NCBI GenBank assembly: GCA_964594175.1
Contig: CAZQLM010000018.1
Span: 1-16,973, forward strand
Length of the DNA: 16,973 nucleotides
Direction of reading: 5' to 3'
Source of the DNA: SZUA-1535 sp964594175
Lineage (GTDB): Archaea; Aenigmatarchaeota; Aenigmatarchaeia; Aenigmatarchaeales; SZUA-1535
The notes beneath the pieces were generated by a model. It was not told where the DNA came from, did no database searches, and saw only the letters and a program-made list of their open reading frames with translations. Below, piece by piece: positions 1-8,397 of this stretch. The translations under genes were made by a program, and so were the position numbers. Every line of letters begins with the position of its first letter. Within the stretch, counting starts at the first letter, position 1.

Positions 1-342
1 GAATATAGCCCTAACAGAATTTTTAAAAAACTGAGAATACCACTCAAATTTGTATATCATTCTATAGATAACTTCAAAACTTTTGAGTTATTCAAAAAAT
101 TTATTTGTGAAATAGAAAAATACGACAAAGATGTTATCGCATGTTTTGATTTTGGAACACTATATGACAAAAAAGTTCGTGCAGGTCATGTAGCGGTTAT
201 TGATAGAGTCTTTTCGGATAAAGTAAGATTGATAGATCCAGAATACAATATTCCAAAATGGATAACAGTGAAAATTAGTAAACTTTACAAAGCGATGAAA
301 ATTCACGGAAAAGAAAAAAATGGCCGGATTTTGGGAATTTAA
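1..342 (+). CDS. C39-like (papain-fold) cysteine peptidase domain protein, C-terminal part
   Basis: An open frame enters from the left edge and ends at a TAA at 340-342, giving 113 residues with no start inside the window. Residues about 64-90 read as a GHVAVIDRV segment followed by VRLIDPEYN. A Gly-His start to a beta strand, then a short hairpin and an Asp-Pro, is the usual layout of the catalytic His and Asp/Asn half of peptidase C39-like domains. The catalytic Cys would lie upstream, outside the window. The basic tail (KEKNGRILGI) ends the protein. It converges on the ATP synthase D gene with 42 bases between stops. Whether it is an active protease or an inactive relative cannot be judged from this half. 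Confidence 0.6.
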   Translation, partial: EYSPNRIFKKLRIPLKFVYHSIDNFKTFELFKKFICEIEKYDKDVIACFDFGTLYDKKVRAGHVAVIDRVFSDKVRLIDPEYNIPKWITVKISKLYKAMKIHGKEKNGRILGI

Positions 343-384
343 GATTGTGAACAATTTCCAAGACAACAAGACGAAATGATAATT

Positions 385-999
385 TCACTTTCTTTTCTTT
401 CCTTTCATTTTCTTCAGCCTGAACACGTTTTCTCTTTCCATTTCTTCCAAACGTTGAGAGATGAATTTCATTTTTTCTTCAAGCTCCGGAATTATTCTAA
501 ACTCAAGAGCATTTACCTTTCGCTTTGTTTTTTCTATTTCATCAAGCACTCTGTAGAGAGAATAAATGATTTCAGAATATTTTAAAAACTTTTTAATAAG
601 TTCGCGATAAGCTTCAACGGCTTCTTCTACGCGAAGATTTACTCCGAGAAATTTCTTAAGCGAGCTTTTTTCTCCTTCGCTTAATTCCATTTCATAAGTA
701 GCTACTCCCATCAAGCTTTTTTTCCTTATTTTCACCTGAGAAAAATCCGGAACAAGTAAGGAAATTGCTCTTAGTTTAGTTGCACCTTCTGTTGTTTCTG
801 CTAATACAAGTTTTTTCTTTGCCTGAATATAGAAGTCTTCTATTTCTTCAAGCATGTTTTTGCCTTGTTTTAATAAACGAAAGAACTCTACTATTAAGCC
901 GTCGCGCTTCTTTTTCAAAAGCCTGTGCCCAGATTTAGCTAAAGCTATTTTCTTCTTCAATTGCAATAGCTCAGAGCGTGTCGGTTTTACGTCAAGCAT
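385..999 (-). CDS. atpD: A-type ATP synthase subunit D (central shaft)
   Basis: This 204-residue protein is the central rotor shaft that turns inside the A3B3 head and carries torque to the membrane ring. The N-terminal PTRSELLQLKKKIALAKSGH run followed by LLKKKRDGL is the family signature. The N- and C-terminal segments are long charged helices that form the antiparallel coiled coil, and the middle (about 75-125) is the small globular part. The length is normal for archaeal D. It is the last gene of the operon; its ATG lies 6 bases after the B stop, with only a weak purine stretch (AAGTGAG) as ribosome site. The C-terminus is strongly basic (KKMKGKKRK). No clear terminator was seen in the 42 bases before the convergent peptidase gene. 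Confidence 0.95.
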   Translation of the reverse strand: MLDVKPTRSELLQLKKKIALAKSGHRLLKKKRDGLIVEFFRLLKQGKNMLEEIEDFYIQAKKKLVLAETTEGATKLRAISLLVPDFSQVKIRKKSLMGVATYEMELSEGEKSSLKKFLGVNLRVEEAVEAYRELIKKFLKYSEIIYSLYRVLDEIEKTKRKVNALEFRIIPELEEKMKFISQRLEEMERENVFRLKKMKGKKRK

Positions 1000-1005
1000 A
1001 AAAGC

Positions 1006-2397
1006 TCACTTTGCTTTTTCTTTCTTTTCCTTGTAGTATTTCTCCCTGAATTCCGGGCTTATTCTCGTGAGCTCTTCCTTTGGCAGCATCGAAAGTAGTT
1101 CCCATGCAATTTGCAACGTTTTCTTTATACTTCTATCTTCATTCACACCTTGCTGCACAAATCTTTTTTCAAATTCATCAGCAAATTTAAGAATAAGTTT
1201 TTCTCTTTCGCTCAGCGCTTCTTCTCCTACGATCGCGGCTAAGCCACGAAGCTCGCGACCTTCTGCGTATAAAGCGTAAAGCTGATCGCTGACTTGCTTG
1301 TGATCTTCGCGTGTTTTGCCTTTGCCAATTCCAGCGTTCATCAACCGCGAAAGCGAAGGTAATACATCTATTGGCGGGTAAATTCCCTTTCTATGCAATT
1401 CTCTGCTCAAAACTATTTGACCCTCTGTAATATAGCCCGTAAGATCAGGAATAGGATGTGTAATATCATCTCCAGGCATGGTTAAAATAGGTATTTGCGT
1501 AATGCTTCCCTTTTTACCTTTTATTTTCCCTGCCCTTTCGTAAATTGTCGCGAGATCTGTGTACATGTAACCGGGATAACCTCTCCTTCCCGGAACTTCT
1601 TCTCTCGCTGTCGCTATTTCCCGCAAGCTTTCGCAATAATTTGTCATGTCCGTAAGTATAACAAGCACGTGCATATCAAGCTCGAATGCAAGGTATTCCG
1701 CTGCAGTTAACGCTAGTCTCGGTGTTAGCAATCTTTCTGCTGCTGGATCGCTTGCCAAGTTTAGAAAAACAACAGCCCTTTCAAGAGCACCAGTTTTTTC
1801 AAAATCCTCTATGAATCGCTGAGCTTCCTCATTTGTAATACCCATTGCAGCGAAAACAACGGCGAATTCTTCTTCCTTACCAAGAACTTTGGCTTGGCGT
1901 GCTATCTGCAAAGCTATTTCATTGTGCGGCAATCCTGAGCCAGAAAAAATTGGCAGCTTTTGTCCTCTTACAAGAGTATTCATTCCGTCTATGGCAGAAA
2001 TTCCGGTTTGGATGAACTCGCTTGGCGGAGCTCTAGCATATGGATTTATCGCAGCTCCTGTAATAGGCAATTCCTTTTCAGGAATGATTTCAGGACCGCC
2101 GTCTATAACCTGACCGCGACCGTTAAAAATCCTTCCAAGAATTTCGCGGGAAACAGGAAACTTAACTATTTCTCCTGTAAACTTTACCCTTGTATTCTTA
2201 TCCATCCCATCCGTGCCTTCGAAAATCTGCACAACAACTATATCCTCGCTCGTATCCAAAACTTGTCCAAGTCGCTTTTCTCCGTTATCCAGAATAACTT
2301 CTACAACTTCACCGTAAGCTACATCTTGAGCTTTTCTAACGAAAACCAAAGGCCCTGCTATTTGCTCTATTGTTTTGTATTCTTTTGCAACCTTCAC
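1006..2397 (-). CDS. atpB: A-type ATP synthase subunit B (non-catalytic head subunit)
   Basis: This 463-residue protein is the nucleotide-binding but non-catalytic subunit that alternates with A in the A3B3 head. The start is GTG at 2397, seven bases after a strong GGAGGTG site that is itself encoded by the Gly-rich C-terminus of subunit A. The N-terminal beta barrel occupies about 8-78. In place of a Walker A motif there is a FSGSGLPHNE segment at 151-160, as expected for B. The conserved Arg that reaches into the catalytic site is R351, in PSLSRLMNAGIGKGKTR. ERAGKIKGKKGSIT (287-300) and the PDLTGYITEGQI stretch are also typical. The length matches the family. Two bases separate it from the A stop. 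Confidence 0.97.
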   Translation of the reverse strand: MKVAKEYKTIEQIAGPLVFVRKAQDVAYGEVVEVILDNGEKRLGQVLDTSEDIVVVQIFEGTDGMDKNTRVKFTGEIVKFPVSREILGRIFNGRGQVIDGGPEIIPEKELPITGAAINPYARAPPSEFIQTGISAIDGMNTLVRGQKLPIFSGSGLPHNEIALQIARQAKVLGKEEEFAVVFAAMGITNEEAQRFIEDFEKTGALERAVVFLNLASDPAAERLLTPRLALTAAEYLAFELDMHVLVILTDMTNYCESLREIATAREEVPGRRGYPGYMYTDLATIYERAGKIKGKKGSITQIPILTMPGDDITHPIPDLTGYITEGQIVLSRELHRKGIYPPIDVLPSLSRLMNAGIGKGKTREDHKQVSDQLYALYAEGRELRGLAAIVGEEALSEREKLILKFADEFEKRFVQQGVNEDRSIKKTLQIAWELLSMLPKEELTRISPEFREKYYKEKKEKAK

Positions 2398-2399
2398 GT

Positions 2400-4133
2400 T
2401 TACCCACCTCCAAGAGCTTTGAACTCTTTAATCATGCTCTTTTCTATTTCCTCAATTAGCTTTTTGTAGTTTTTCTCGAACTTCACATCTCCTATGCGCT
2501 TTGCAGCTTTTACGTTGAGAATATCCTCTACAGGCACTTTTCTTTCGAGAGCATTTCTCGCAAGCTTTTCGTATTTCAAAATTAACTTCAGCAAAAGATA
2601 AGTTTTCTCCGGCTCGCTGTAGCGATCAACCTCGTGAAAAGCGTTTTGCTGTAAGAAAAATTCCCGAAGCATGCGAGCAACTTCTAAAGTTACTCTTTCC
2701 TTTTCTGGCAGAGCATCGCTTCCCACTAGCTGCACGATTTCCTGAAGCTTTTCCTCTTCCTGCAAAATTTCCATAGCCTTTTTAACGAGCTCATCCCAAT
2801 CAGGAGCTACGTTTTTAGAAAACCATTCTGCAAGTGCATCCAAATAAAGCGAATAACTCGTGAGCCAGTTTATTGCTGGAAAATGCCTGCGATGCGCAAG
2901 CTTAGCATCCAAAGCCCAGAAAACCTTTACAACACGCAAAGTGTTTTGCGTAACCGGTTCAGAAAAATCACCGCCAGGTGGAGAGACCGCGCCTATAACG
3001 CTCACACTTCCAATTTCACCACAAAGAGTTTTAACCCTTCCTGCTCTTTCATAAAATTCAGCAAGCTTAGCTGGAAGATAAGCAGGGTAGCCTTCCTCTC
3101 CGGGCATTTCTTCCAAACGAGAGCTAATCTCCCGCATGGCTTCTGCCCATCGTGAAGTAGAATCTGCCATTAGCGCAACGTCATAACCCATGTCTCTGAA
3201 ATATTCTGCTATTGTTATGCCAGTGTAAATACTTGCTTCTCTTGCTGCTACAGGCATGTTGCTTGTATTAGCTATAAGCACGGTTCTGTTCATCAAAGGC
3301 TTACCAGTTCTCGGGTCTTCGAGTTTCGGAAATTCTTCCAGAACTTCTGTCATCTCATTTCCACGCTCCCCGCAACCTATGTAAACTACTATGTCTGCGT
3401 CTGCAAACTTTGCAAGAGTTTGCTGCGTAACCGTTTTTCCTGCTCCGAAAGGACCGGGAATTGCGGCAGTTCCACCTTTTGCTAACGGAAATAAAGCATC
3501 TAATATTCTTTGCCCTGTAAGCAACGGCACTTCAGGCTTGAGCTTTTCTAAATATGGGCGGGGTTTTCTTACGGGCCATTCGTGATAAAGCTTTAGCTTT
3601 GCCCCGTTTTTCAGCACGCAGATAGTATCTTGCACTGTGTATTTCCCTTCTTTGATTTCTTTTATCTCGCCTTTTGTTCCAGGAGGAACCAAAATTTTGT
3701 GCTTTATCTCCTTTTCCGTAACATAGCCAAGAATGTCTCCGGGTTTAACTTTAGAGCCCTTTTTCTTCTCGGGTATAAATTCCCATTCCGTGCTTAAATC
3801 CAAACCAAAAGCCTCTATGCCGCGGGTTATGAAATCTCCGCTTTTATCGCGCAAAACTTCCAAAGGTCTTTGAATACCGTCGTAAATCATTCCGAGCAAT
3901 CCAGGACCGAGAGCGCAAGCTAAAGGCTTGCCTGTATTTTCCACAGGTTCTTTCGGTTTAAGCCCGGTTGTGTCTTCGTAAACCTGGATTACAACCTTAT
4001 CTCCTGCTATTTTAATGACCTCTCCCAGAAGCCTTTCCTCGCCTACACGAACAACATCATACATTTTAGCTTGCATTCCCTTTGCAACAACCACAGGCCC
4101 TGAGATGCGGTAAATTTTTCCTTTGGCTCGCAT
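2400..4133 (-). CDS. atpA: A-type ATP synthase catalytic subunit A
   Basis: This is the catalytic subunit that makes or hydrolyses ATP in the soluble head. From the chosen ATG it has 577 residues. The start MRAKGKIYRISGP has an 8-base GAGGTGAT ribosome site 4 bases before it, overlapping the stop of F; a GTG three codons upstream (4142) would extend the open frame but would bury that site. The beta barrel is at about 1-70, followed by the A-specific non-homologous insert (about 110-185). Walker A is GPFGAGKT at 227-234, and the catalytic Glu follows in GCGERGNEM (E256). SRWAEAMREISSRLEEMPGEEGYP and the PPGGDFSEPVTQ stretch are the other A signatures. No intein was seen. The length is normal. 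Confidence 0.97.
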   Translation of the reverse strand: MRAKGKIYRISGPVVVAKGMQAKMYDVVRVGEERLLGEVIKIAGDKVVIQVYEDTTGLKPKEPVENTGKPLACALGPGLLGMIYDGIQRPLEVLRDKSGDFITRGIEAFGLDLSTEWEFIPEKKKGSKVKPGDILGYVTEKEIKHKILVPPGTKGEIKEIKEGKYTVQDTICVLKNGAKLKLYHEWPVRKPRPYLEKLKPEVPLLTGQRILDALFPLAKGGTAAIPGPFGAGKTVTQQTLAKFADADIVVYIGCGERGNEMTEVLEEFPKLEDPRTGKPLMNRTVLIANTSNMPVAAREASIYTGITIAEYFRDMGYDVALMADSTSRWAEAMREISSRLEEMPGEEGYPAYLPAKLAEFYERAGRVKTLCGEIGSVSVIGAVSPPGGDFSEPVTQNTLRVVKVFWALDAKLAHRRHFPAINWLTSYSLYLDALAEWFSKNVAPDWDELVKKAMEILQEEEKLQEIVQLVGSDALPEKERVTLEVARMLREFFLQQNAFHEVDRYSEPEKTYLLLKLILKYEKLARNALERKVPVEDILNVKAAKRIGDVKFEKNYKKLIEEIEKSMIKEFKALGGG

Positions 4134-4138
4134 AGCTA

Positions 4139-4450
4139 TCACCTCATCAAATCTATTCCTATTGTTTGTATTATTTTTCTTCTTAAAGTTTCGCTTTTGA
4201 ACTCTTCAGAAAACGGAACAATCATAGGCATTGTAAGTGTTTCAAAATATTCCTTCTCGCGCTCCGGAATTTTATCAAATTCCTCGCCTTCAACAATCAC
4301 TAGCCCTACTTCTTCATTTTCCACAAGCTGTTTGAGCATTTCCGAAATTTCCTTTCCATCCAATCCATCTGTCCATCTTATATTTCTAATTCCAGCAAGC
4401 CTAAATCCAAGAGTAAATGCCTTTTTTCCAATCACATAAATTTTCTTCAT
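4139..4450 (-). CDS. atpF: A-type ATP synthase subunit F
   Basis: This 103-residue protein binds subunit D and forms part of the central shaft; in the family it has a CheY-like fold and modulates ATP hydrolysis. It begins MKKIYVIGKKAFTLGFRLAG, the usual first strand and loop, then shows GLVIVEGEEFDKIP and PMIVPFSEE, the later strands. The length is typical. The ATG overlaps the C stop by four bases (ATGA), and GGTGAT lies 6 bases upstream within the end of C. Its own stop runs directly into the ribosome site of subunit A. Identification rests on fold-level signature and the fixed C-F-A gene order. Confidence 0.93.
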   Translation of the reverse strand: MKKIYVIGKKAFTLGFRLAGIRNIRWTDGLDGKEISEMLKQLVENEEVGLVIVEGEEFDKIPEREKEYFETLTMPMIVPFSEEFKSETLRRKIIQTIGIDLMR

Positions 4451-5457
4451 CCCAGTATCACCAGATTTTTCCTTATTTCTCCTTCTTCCACTTCGTGATA
4501 TTTTGCCCTGGCGATGAGCTTTATGTTTCTAGCTTCCGCTTCCTTCATTAGCACATAAGCTATTAGCGGGGCGAGCGAAAGAGGGTGAGCGTGCATTAGC
4601 TTTTCGGCAGTTTTCAAAAGATTTATCTCGAGCTTAGCATCGATTTCACCAAGAGACGTGCTTGGTTCTGTTTCTTTAAGTTCTTTAAAGCGTTGCGAAA
4701 TTTTTGCGTGCATTTCTTCGAGCTCCATTCCGGCAAGCTCTTCAAGCTCCTTTCTTGAAATCGTTCCGAACGGCAAAAGCAAGGATATTATTTCTTCTCT
4801 TTTGGCACCTGCTTTTTTTAAGGAATATAGTTTTCTTAAATTTATTATATCGATCCGCATTTTAACGAACTTCTTTATCCATATACCTTCGCGTTTTAAA
4901 TGACGCGTAGCTTTTGTAAGCATGAAAAGATATTTTTTATCCAAAAAATTTTCCAAATCAACAAAGTTTTCTTCTTCGTAGCATTTCTCAAGCTCGCTAA
5001 TCTCTTTTTCTGTGAGCAACCTTAAAGAAGAGAGAATCTCGCGAATTCCACAATCTTTAAGCTTTTCGAGTGTATTTCTTTTCAAAGCTCCAGCACATAC
5101 AAAAACATTTGCATCAAACTCTCCGAGTTTTTTCATTCGCAGCAATGTTTTGACATTTTCTAAATCGTACCTCTTCAGGTAAAGCAAAAAAGCTCTCTTT
5201 GCGCTTCCCTGCGCAATTTTTGAAAGCTCGGAAAATTCGTTTTCCAAATGAACGTTTACGCCAGCTTCCACTATTTCAAAAGGATTTTTCTCGCCAATAC
5301 CTTCAAAAGCAAAACCTTTATCCTCTAAAAATTTTATCAAGGTATGGATATCCATTTTTAGCATTTTTTCATAGTCAGTGCTTTTCAAAAGCTTAGCTTT
5401 CCTTACTCTTATTCTCGAGCTAAGATAAGGGTATCTTTCTTCTTTGAAATATCTCAT
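4447..5457 (-). CDS. atpC: A-type ATP synthase subunit C (V-type d homolog)
   Basis: This 336-residue, almost wholly helical protein is the funnel-shaped adaptor that seats the D/F shaft on the membrane K ring. Family features are the YPYLSSRIRVRKAKLL opening, the DIHTLIKFLEDKGF segment and the repeated pattern of three similar helical domains with ENVKTLLRMK and DIINLRKLYSLK motifs. The end MKEAEARNIKLIARAKYHEV matches the conserved C-terminus where the last domain closes. The length is slightly below the commonest archaeal size. It overlaps E and F by four bases each, so translation of E-C-F is likely coupled. GGTGA lies about 6 bases before its ATG within E. Confidence 0.93.
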   Translation of the reverse strand: MRYFKEERYPYLSSRIRVRKAKLLKSTDYEKMLKMDIHTLIKFLEDKGFAFEGIGEKNPFEIVEAGVNVHLENEFSELSKIAQGSAKRAFLLYLKRYDLENVKTLLRMKKLGEFDANVFVCAGALKRNTLEKLKDCGIREILSSLRLLTEKEISELEKCYEEENFVDLENFLDKKYLFMLTKATRHLKREGIWIKKFVKMRIDIINLRKLYSLKKAGAKREEIISLLLPFGTISRKELEELAGMELEEMHAKISQRFKELKETEPSTSLGEIDAKLEINLLKTAEKLMHAHPLSLAPLIAYVLMKEAEARNIKLIARAKYHEVEEGEIRKNLVILG

Positions 5458-6008
5458 TTTCTTTCACCGAGTTTTAGCAGGTATTTTTGAAGCTCTTTTT
5501 TACAATTTTCGAAAATTGTATCGAAGCTCATATCCACCTGCACATCACCACTTTCGTTTTGCACTATAAATCCTGCTTTTATCTTAGCTTCTTTGAATTC
5601 TGCGTTTTTGAAAATTTGCTTTAAAAACGGTAAATCGTTTTTGCTGCAGTAAACTATAGCCCAATCCTTGCCCGCTTTCCTTGCCAGAGCTTCGATAACT
5701 TTTTTTCTTTTCTCGCTTTCCAATGAAAGAAATTTTTCTTTAATCTCTTCAAGCATTTTTTCTATTATTTCTTTTTTCTTTTCCATGATTTCTTTCTTTG
5801 CCTTAAGCTTTGCTAACGCAAGCTCGCTCTTTTTCATCTCTTCGCAAATATTTTGCGCCTGCTCAAGCTTTTTCTTTTTAATTTCCTCTGCCCTTTTCTC
5901 AGCTTCCTTAATTATTTTCTCAGCTTCCTTTTTACCCTGCTCTTCTATTTTCTCAGCTTCCTTAGAGGCCTGAGTAATAATTTCTTCCACTACTTTTTCC
6001 ACATCCAT
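5454..6008 (-). CDS. atpE: A-type ATP synthase subunit E (peripheral stalk)
   Basis: This 184-residue protein pairs with subunit H to form the peripheral stalks that hold the head still against the rotor. The first 105 residues are an almost unbroken Lys/Glu-rich coiled coil (for example KIIKEAEKRAEEIKKKKLEQ). The rest is the compact globular domain that contacts the A/B head, with KAGFIVQNESGDVQVDMSFDTIF as its recognisable core. It starts 10 bases after the K stop with a modest GGCGAG ribosome site. The coiled-coil half explains the long antisense open frames here, which are shadows. Confidence 0.93.
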   Translation of the reverse strand: MDVEKVVEEIITQASKEAEKIEEQGKKEAEKIIKEAEKRAEEIKKKKLEQAQNICEEMKKSELALAKLKAKKEIMEKKKEIIEKMLEEIKEKFLSLESEKRKKVIEALARKAGKDWAIVYCSKNDLPFLKQIFKNAEFKEAKIKAGFIVQNESGDVQVDMSFDTIFENCKKELQKYLLKLGERK

Positions 6009-6018
6009 TTTTCTCGCC

Positions 6019-6252
6019 TTAAGCCATGCCGAGTATCATTATAGCTACCACCAAACCAAATATTACCAGAGTTTCTGGAATTACTGTAAAGATCAAACCC
6101 TTAACGAAAAGCTCTTCCTTCTCTGCCATCGCTCCTACCGCTGCTGCTCCTATATCCTTTTCCCCCAGCCCAGCTCCTATTGCGCTCAGACCAATAGCCA
6201 GCCCGGCACCAATAGCCAAAAGCCCGGTGTTTGCAGTAACCTCGGCTGCCAC
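6019..6252 (-). CDS. atpK: A-type ATP synthase rotor ring subunit K (c-type proteolipid)
   Basis: The protein is a single membrane hairpin of 77 residues that forms the ion-carrying rotor ring. GTG at 6252 is chosen because GAGGTGAT sits 4 bases upstream, exactly as before subunit A, and because it gives a normal proteolipid N-terminus. ATG at 6258 touches that site, and TTG at 6279 would overlap I by 17 bases. Helix 1 holds the glycine zipper IGAGLAIGLSAIGAGLG and helix 2 is FTVIPETLVIFGLVVAIMIL. The ion-binding Glu is E60 in PET (numbering from the GTG). Unusually, helix 1 has E31 (GLGEKD) where Na+-type c-subunits carry Gln (GLGQG in the family). It is a single-hairpin, not a duplicated, proteolipid. 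Confidence 0.92.
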   Translation of the reverse strand: MAAEVTANTGLLAIGAGLAIGLSAIGAGLGEKDIGAAAVGAMAEKEELFVKGLIFTVIPETLVIFGLVVAIMILGMA

Positions 6253-6262
6253 GTGCATCACC

Positions 6263-8080
6263 TCATTTTCCTTTTCCAAAGGGTGCGTAACGTATTCCGC
6301 CTCCTTTGTAAAACTTCGTGAAAAACTCCACCCAATTTAGTCTTAGCGAGTGTAGCGAGCATTCTAAAAGCCCAAGCATTATGTTTATGGCATGTCCTAT
6401 AACTAGCATGCATACAACTATAGGAAGGAAAAGCATTCCTTTTGCAAGAAATTTTCCTGAAAGCTCGTTTATTATCATTGCTAGCGAAGCGCTTGCTATG
6501 CCTACTCCCATCAATCGCGAGAATGAAAGAATGTGGCTGAGCAGAGTAGGAAGCTCTATTATTCCTATAAAACCTTCTCCTTTCATTAGCATAGCCAAAC
6601 CGAGCAAAAATATGCTTGCAGGAATTAAAGGGTTTATCTCAAGTATGCCCTTCCAGTAAAGGAAAAAGAGCAGCCCTCCCAGCTCTACAACAAGCCACGA
6701 AGCTTTTTCGAATACAGCAGCCTTCAATCCGTGAGCAACGTATTCGTTTATAAATCCTAAAACCAAACCGAGATTCACGTGAATCAAACCAAAGATGATT
6801 GAAATAACCAAAAGCTCGTTTATGCTGTGAATTCTCACAAGCAAGTGCGGTAATTCGTAACCGAAGATTTCCTCTGCTCCGAAAAATTCACCGTAGATAA
6901 ATCCAAAAGCAATGCTTGAAATAGAGGCGAGAATTATTATATTAGCTAGGCTTTTCGCAAAATTGATTTTTCTCATGAAAAGAGCCAAAGCGAGTGTTAT
7001 TACTCCATAGCCTATATCTCCGAGCATAAAGCCAAAGTAAAGAGGGAACGTAAGAAACATGAAGAAAGTCGGGTCTATCTCGCTATACTTTGGCAGAGAA
7101 TACATTTCCAAAAGCATTTTGAAATTGTTCACCGGCTTTGGATGAGAAAGCTTTACTGGTGTTTGCTCTTCTTTTCTTTTAGCTTCCTCCAGTTTTATAA
7201 AAGCTCTGCCTTTGCAAATCTCGTTTATTTTTTTCGCGAGCTCTTCTTTACTTTTCTCTGGTACCCATCCCTGAATCCAAAAAACGCTTTTGCTTTCAGC
7301 AAATTTCAAAGGAGCTTCTGCCTTTTCTGCTTCTTCTTCCAGAAAAGATTTAAAGTTTTCGAGAGCTTTTCTGTATTCTCTAGCGAGCTTTTCCATGGCT
7401 TTCGAGACTTCTTTTATTTTTTTCTCAGCTTCTTTTATCTCCTTTTCAACATTCGTTTTTCCGAGCTCTTTAACCAGAGTTTTATCAATCTCTGTAAATT
7501 CCATTTCTGCAAGCGCTCTTTTAAGCTCTTCGCTTTCATCTTTCTTTGCAGCGAGAAAGAGAGCGTGCTCGTTCTTTCCTATTTTTGCATGCTTGCACGT
7601 AACAATATTAAAGCTATTTACCAAGCGTTCGTTGAATTTTTTAGCGATTCCGAAAATTATCTCTACGGTTTTCGATTCCCAGAAAAGCTCCGGACTTAAA
7701 CCGAGTTTTTCTAAATATGATTTTATTTTCTTCGATTTTTTAAGATTTCTGAGTCTTGTTTCGCTCTCCTTGAGCTCTTTTTGAAAGAAATCGATTTTTT
7801 CTGTAAGCTCGTCGCAAATTTTTTCGCATTCCTTTAGGCTTGCTATCTTTTTTTCCCTTCCGTTTTCAATTCTTGGAAGCTTTGAAAGAACATTTCTTAC
7901 TTTGAGAAGTACTCTTGCAAGCTCCTCGGCCCTTTCAAAAGGTTTTCCAAGTTCAAATTCTTTGGGAATGTATTCCTTTATGTGAAGAGCTCCCAAGGAA
8001 TAGAGAGCTTCGACTATTTTTTCCTTGTGCCTTTTATGTGCTATTATGCTAACCTTCCACATTTTTTCTGGGCGGAGCAT
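6263..8080 (-). CDS. atpI: A-type ATP synthase subunit I (a-subunit, membrane stator)
   Basis: This 605-residue protein is the stator of the membrane motor and lines the ion path beside the K ring. The N-terminal 330 residues are soluble and coiled-coil rich, and anchor the peripheral stalks. From about residue 340 there are seven or eight membrane helices, beginning with FFMFLTFPLYFGFMLGDIGYG. The essential Arg is R522 in LSHILSFSRLMGVG, with a following helix carrying GHAINIMLGLLE. The C-terminal NWVEFFTKFYKGGG stretch is conserved in the family. It is somewhat shorter than many archaeal I subunits. Its ATG overlaps the H stop (TAATG), and its TGA merges into the GAGGTGAT ribosome site of K. 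Confidence 0.95.
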   Translation of the reverse strand: MLRPEKMWKVSIIAHKRHKEKIVEALYSLGALHIKEYIPKEFELGKPFERAEELARVLLKVRNVLSKLPRIENGREKKIASLKECEKICDELTEKIDFFQKELKESETRLRNLKKSKKIKSYLEKLGLSPELFWESKTVEIIFGIAKKFNERLVNSFNIVTCKHAKIGKNEHALFLAAKKDESEELKRALAEMEFTEIDKTLVKELGKTNVEKEIKEAEKKIKEVSKAMEKLAREYRKALENFKSFLEEEAEKAEAPLKFAESKSVFWIQGWVPEKSKEELAKKINEICKGRAFIKLEEAKRKEEQTPVKLSHPKPVNNFKMLLEMYSLPKYSEIDPTFFMFLTFPLYFGFMLGDIGYGVITLALALFMRKINFAKSLANIIILASISSIAFGFIYGEFFGAEEIFGYELPHLLVRIHSINELLVISIIFGLIHVNLGLVLGFINEYVAHGLKAAVFEKASWLVVELGGLLFFLYWKGILEINPLIPASIFLLGLAMLMKGEGFIGIIELPTLLSHILSFSRLMGVGIASASLAMIINELSGKFLAKGMLFLPIVVCMLVIGHAINIMLGLLECSLHSLRLNWVEFFTKFYKGGGIRYAPFGKGK

Positions 8081-8397
8081 TATTTAACCACCATTTCTAC
8101 AAGCTTTTCCAGAGCTTTTTCTATAATTTTTTCTCTATCCTCTAAAAACGCTCTTTCAAGCTTTTTCTTTTCTTTCTCGGCTTCTTCAAAAATCGCGCTT
8201 TTAGCTTTTTCTATTTCTTCCTTGGCTTTGGCAAATAGCTTTTTTGCTTCTTTCTCGGCTTTTTCTTCGGCATCTGCAATAATCTCTTCTGCTTTTTTCG
8301 AGGCTTCTTTAAGCATCTTTTCTCTTTTCCTTTCCGCATTTGCGAGCATGGCTTCGGCTTTTTCTTCTGCTCTCTTAATCTTGAGAAGCTCCTCCAT
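8080..8397 (-). CDS. atpH: A-type ATP synthase subunit H (peripheral stalk)
   Basis: This 105-residue protein is nearly all coiled coil, with Ala/Glu/Lys repeats such as RAEEKAEAMLANAERKREK. It pairs with E in the peripheral stalk. Subunit H as the first gene of an H-I-K-E-C-F-A-B-D operon is the known order in Methanosarcina and Thermococcus. The ATG at 8397 follows GGTGGTGGA closely. The promoter lies in the 87-base divergent gap shared with the PhoU-like gene. Identification relies on composition, length and position more than on specific residues. Confidence 0.88.
   Translation of the reverse strand: MEELLKIKRAEEKAEAMLANAERKREKMLKEASKKAEEIIADAEEKAEKEAKKLFAKAKEEIEKAKSAIFEEAEKEKKKLERAFLEDREKIIEKALEKLVEMVVK

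Noticed and set aside
385..8397. Intein or frameshift in the ATP synthase genes
   Set aside because: All nine genes read through at normal lengths with key residues present. The A subunit insert at about 110-185 is the normal non-homologous region, not an intein.
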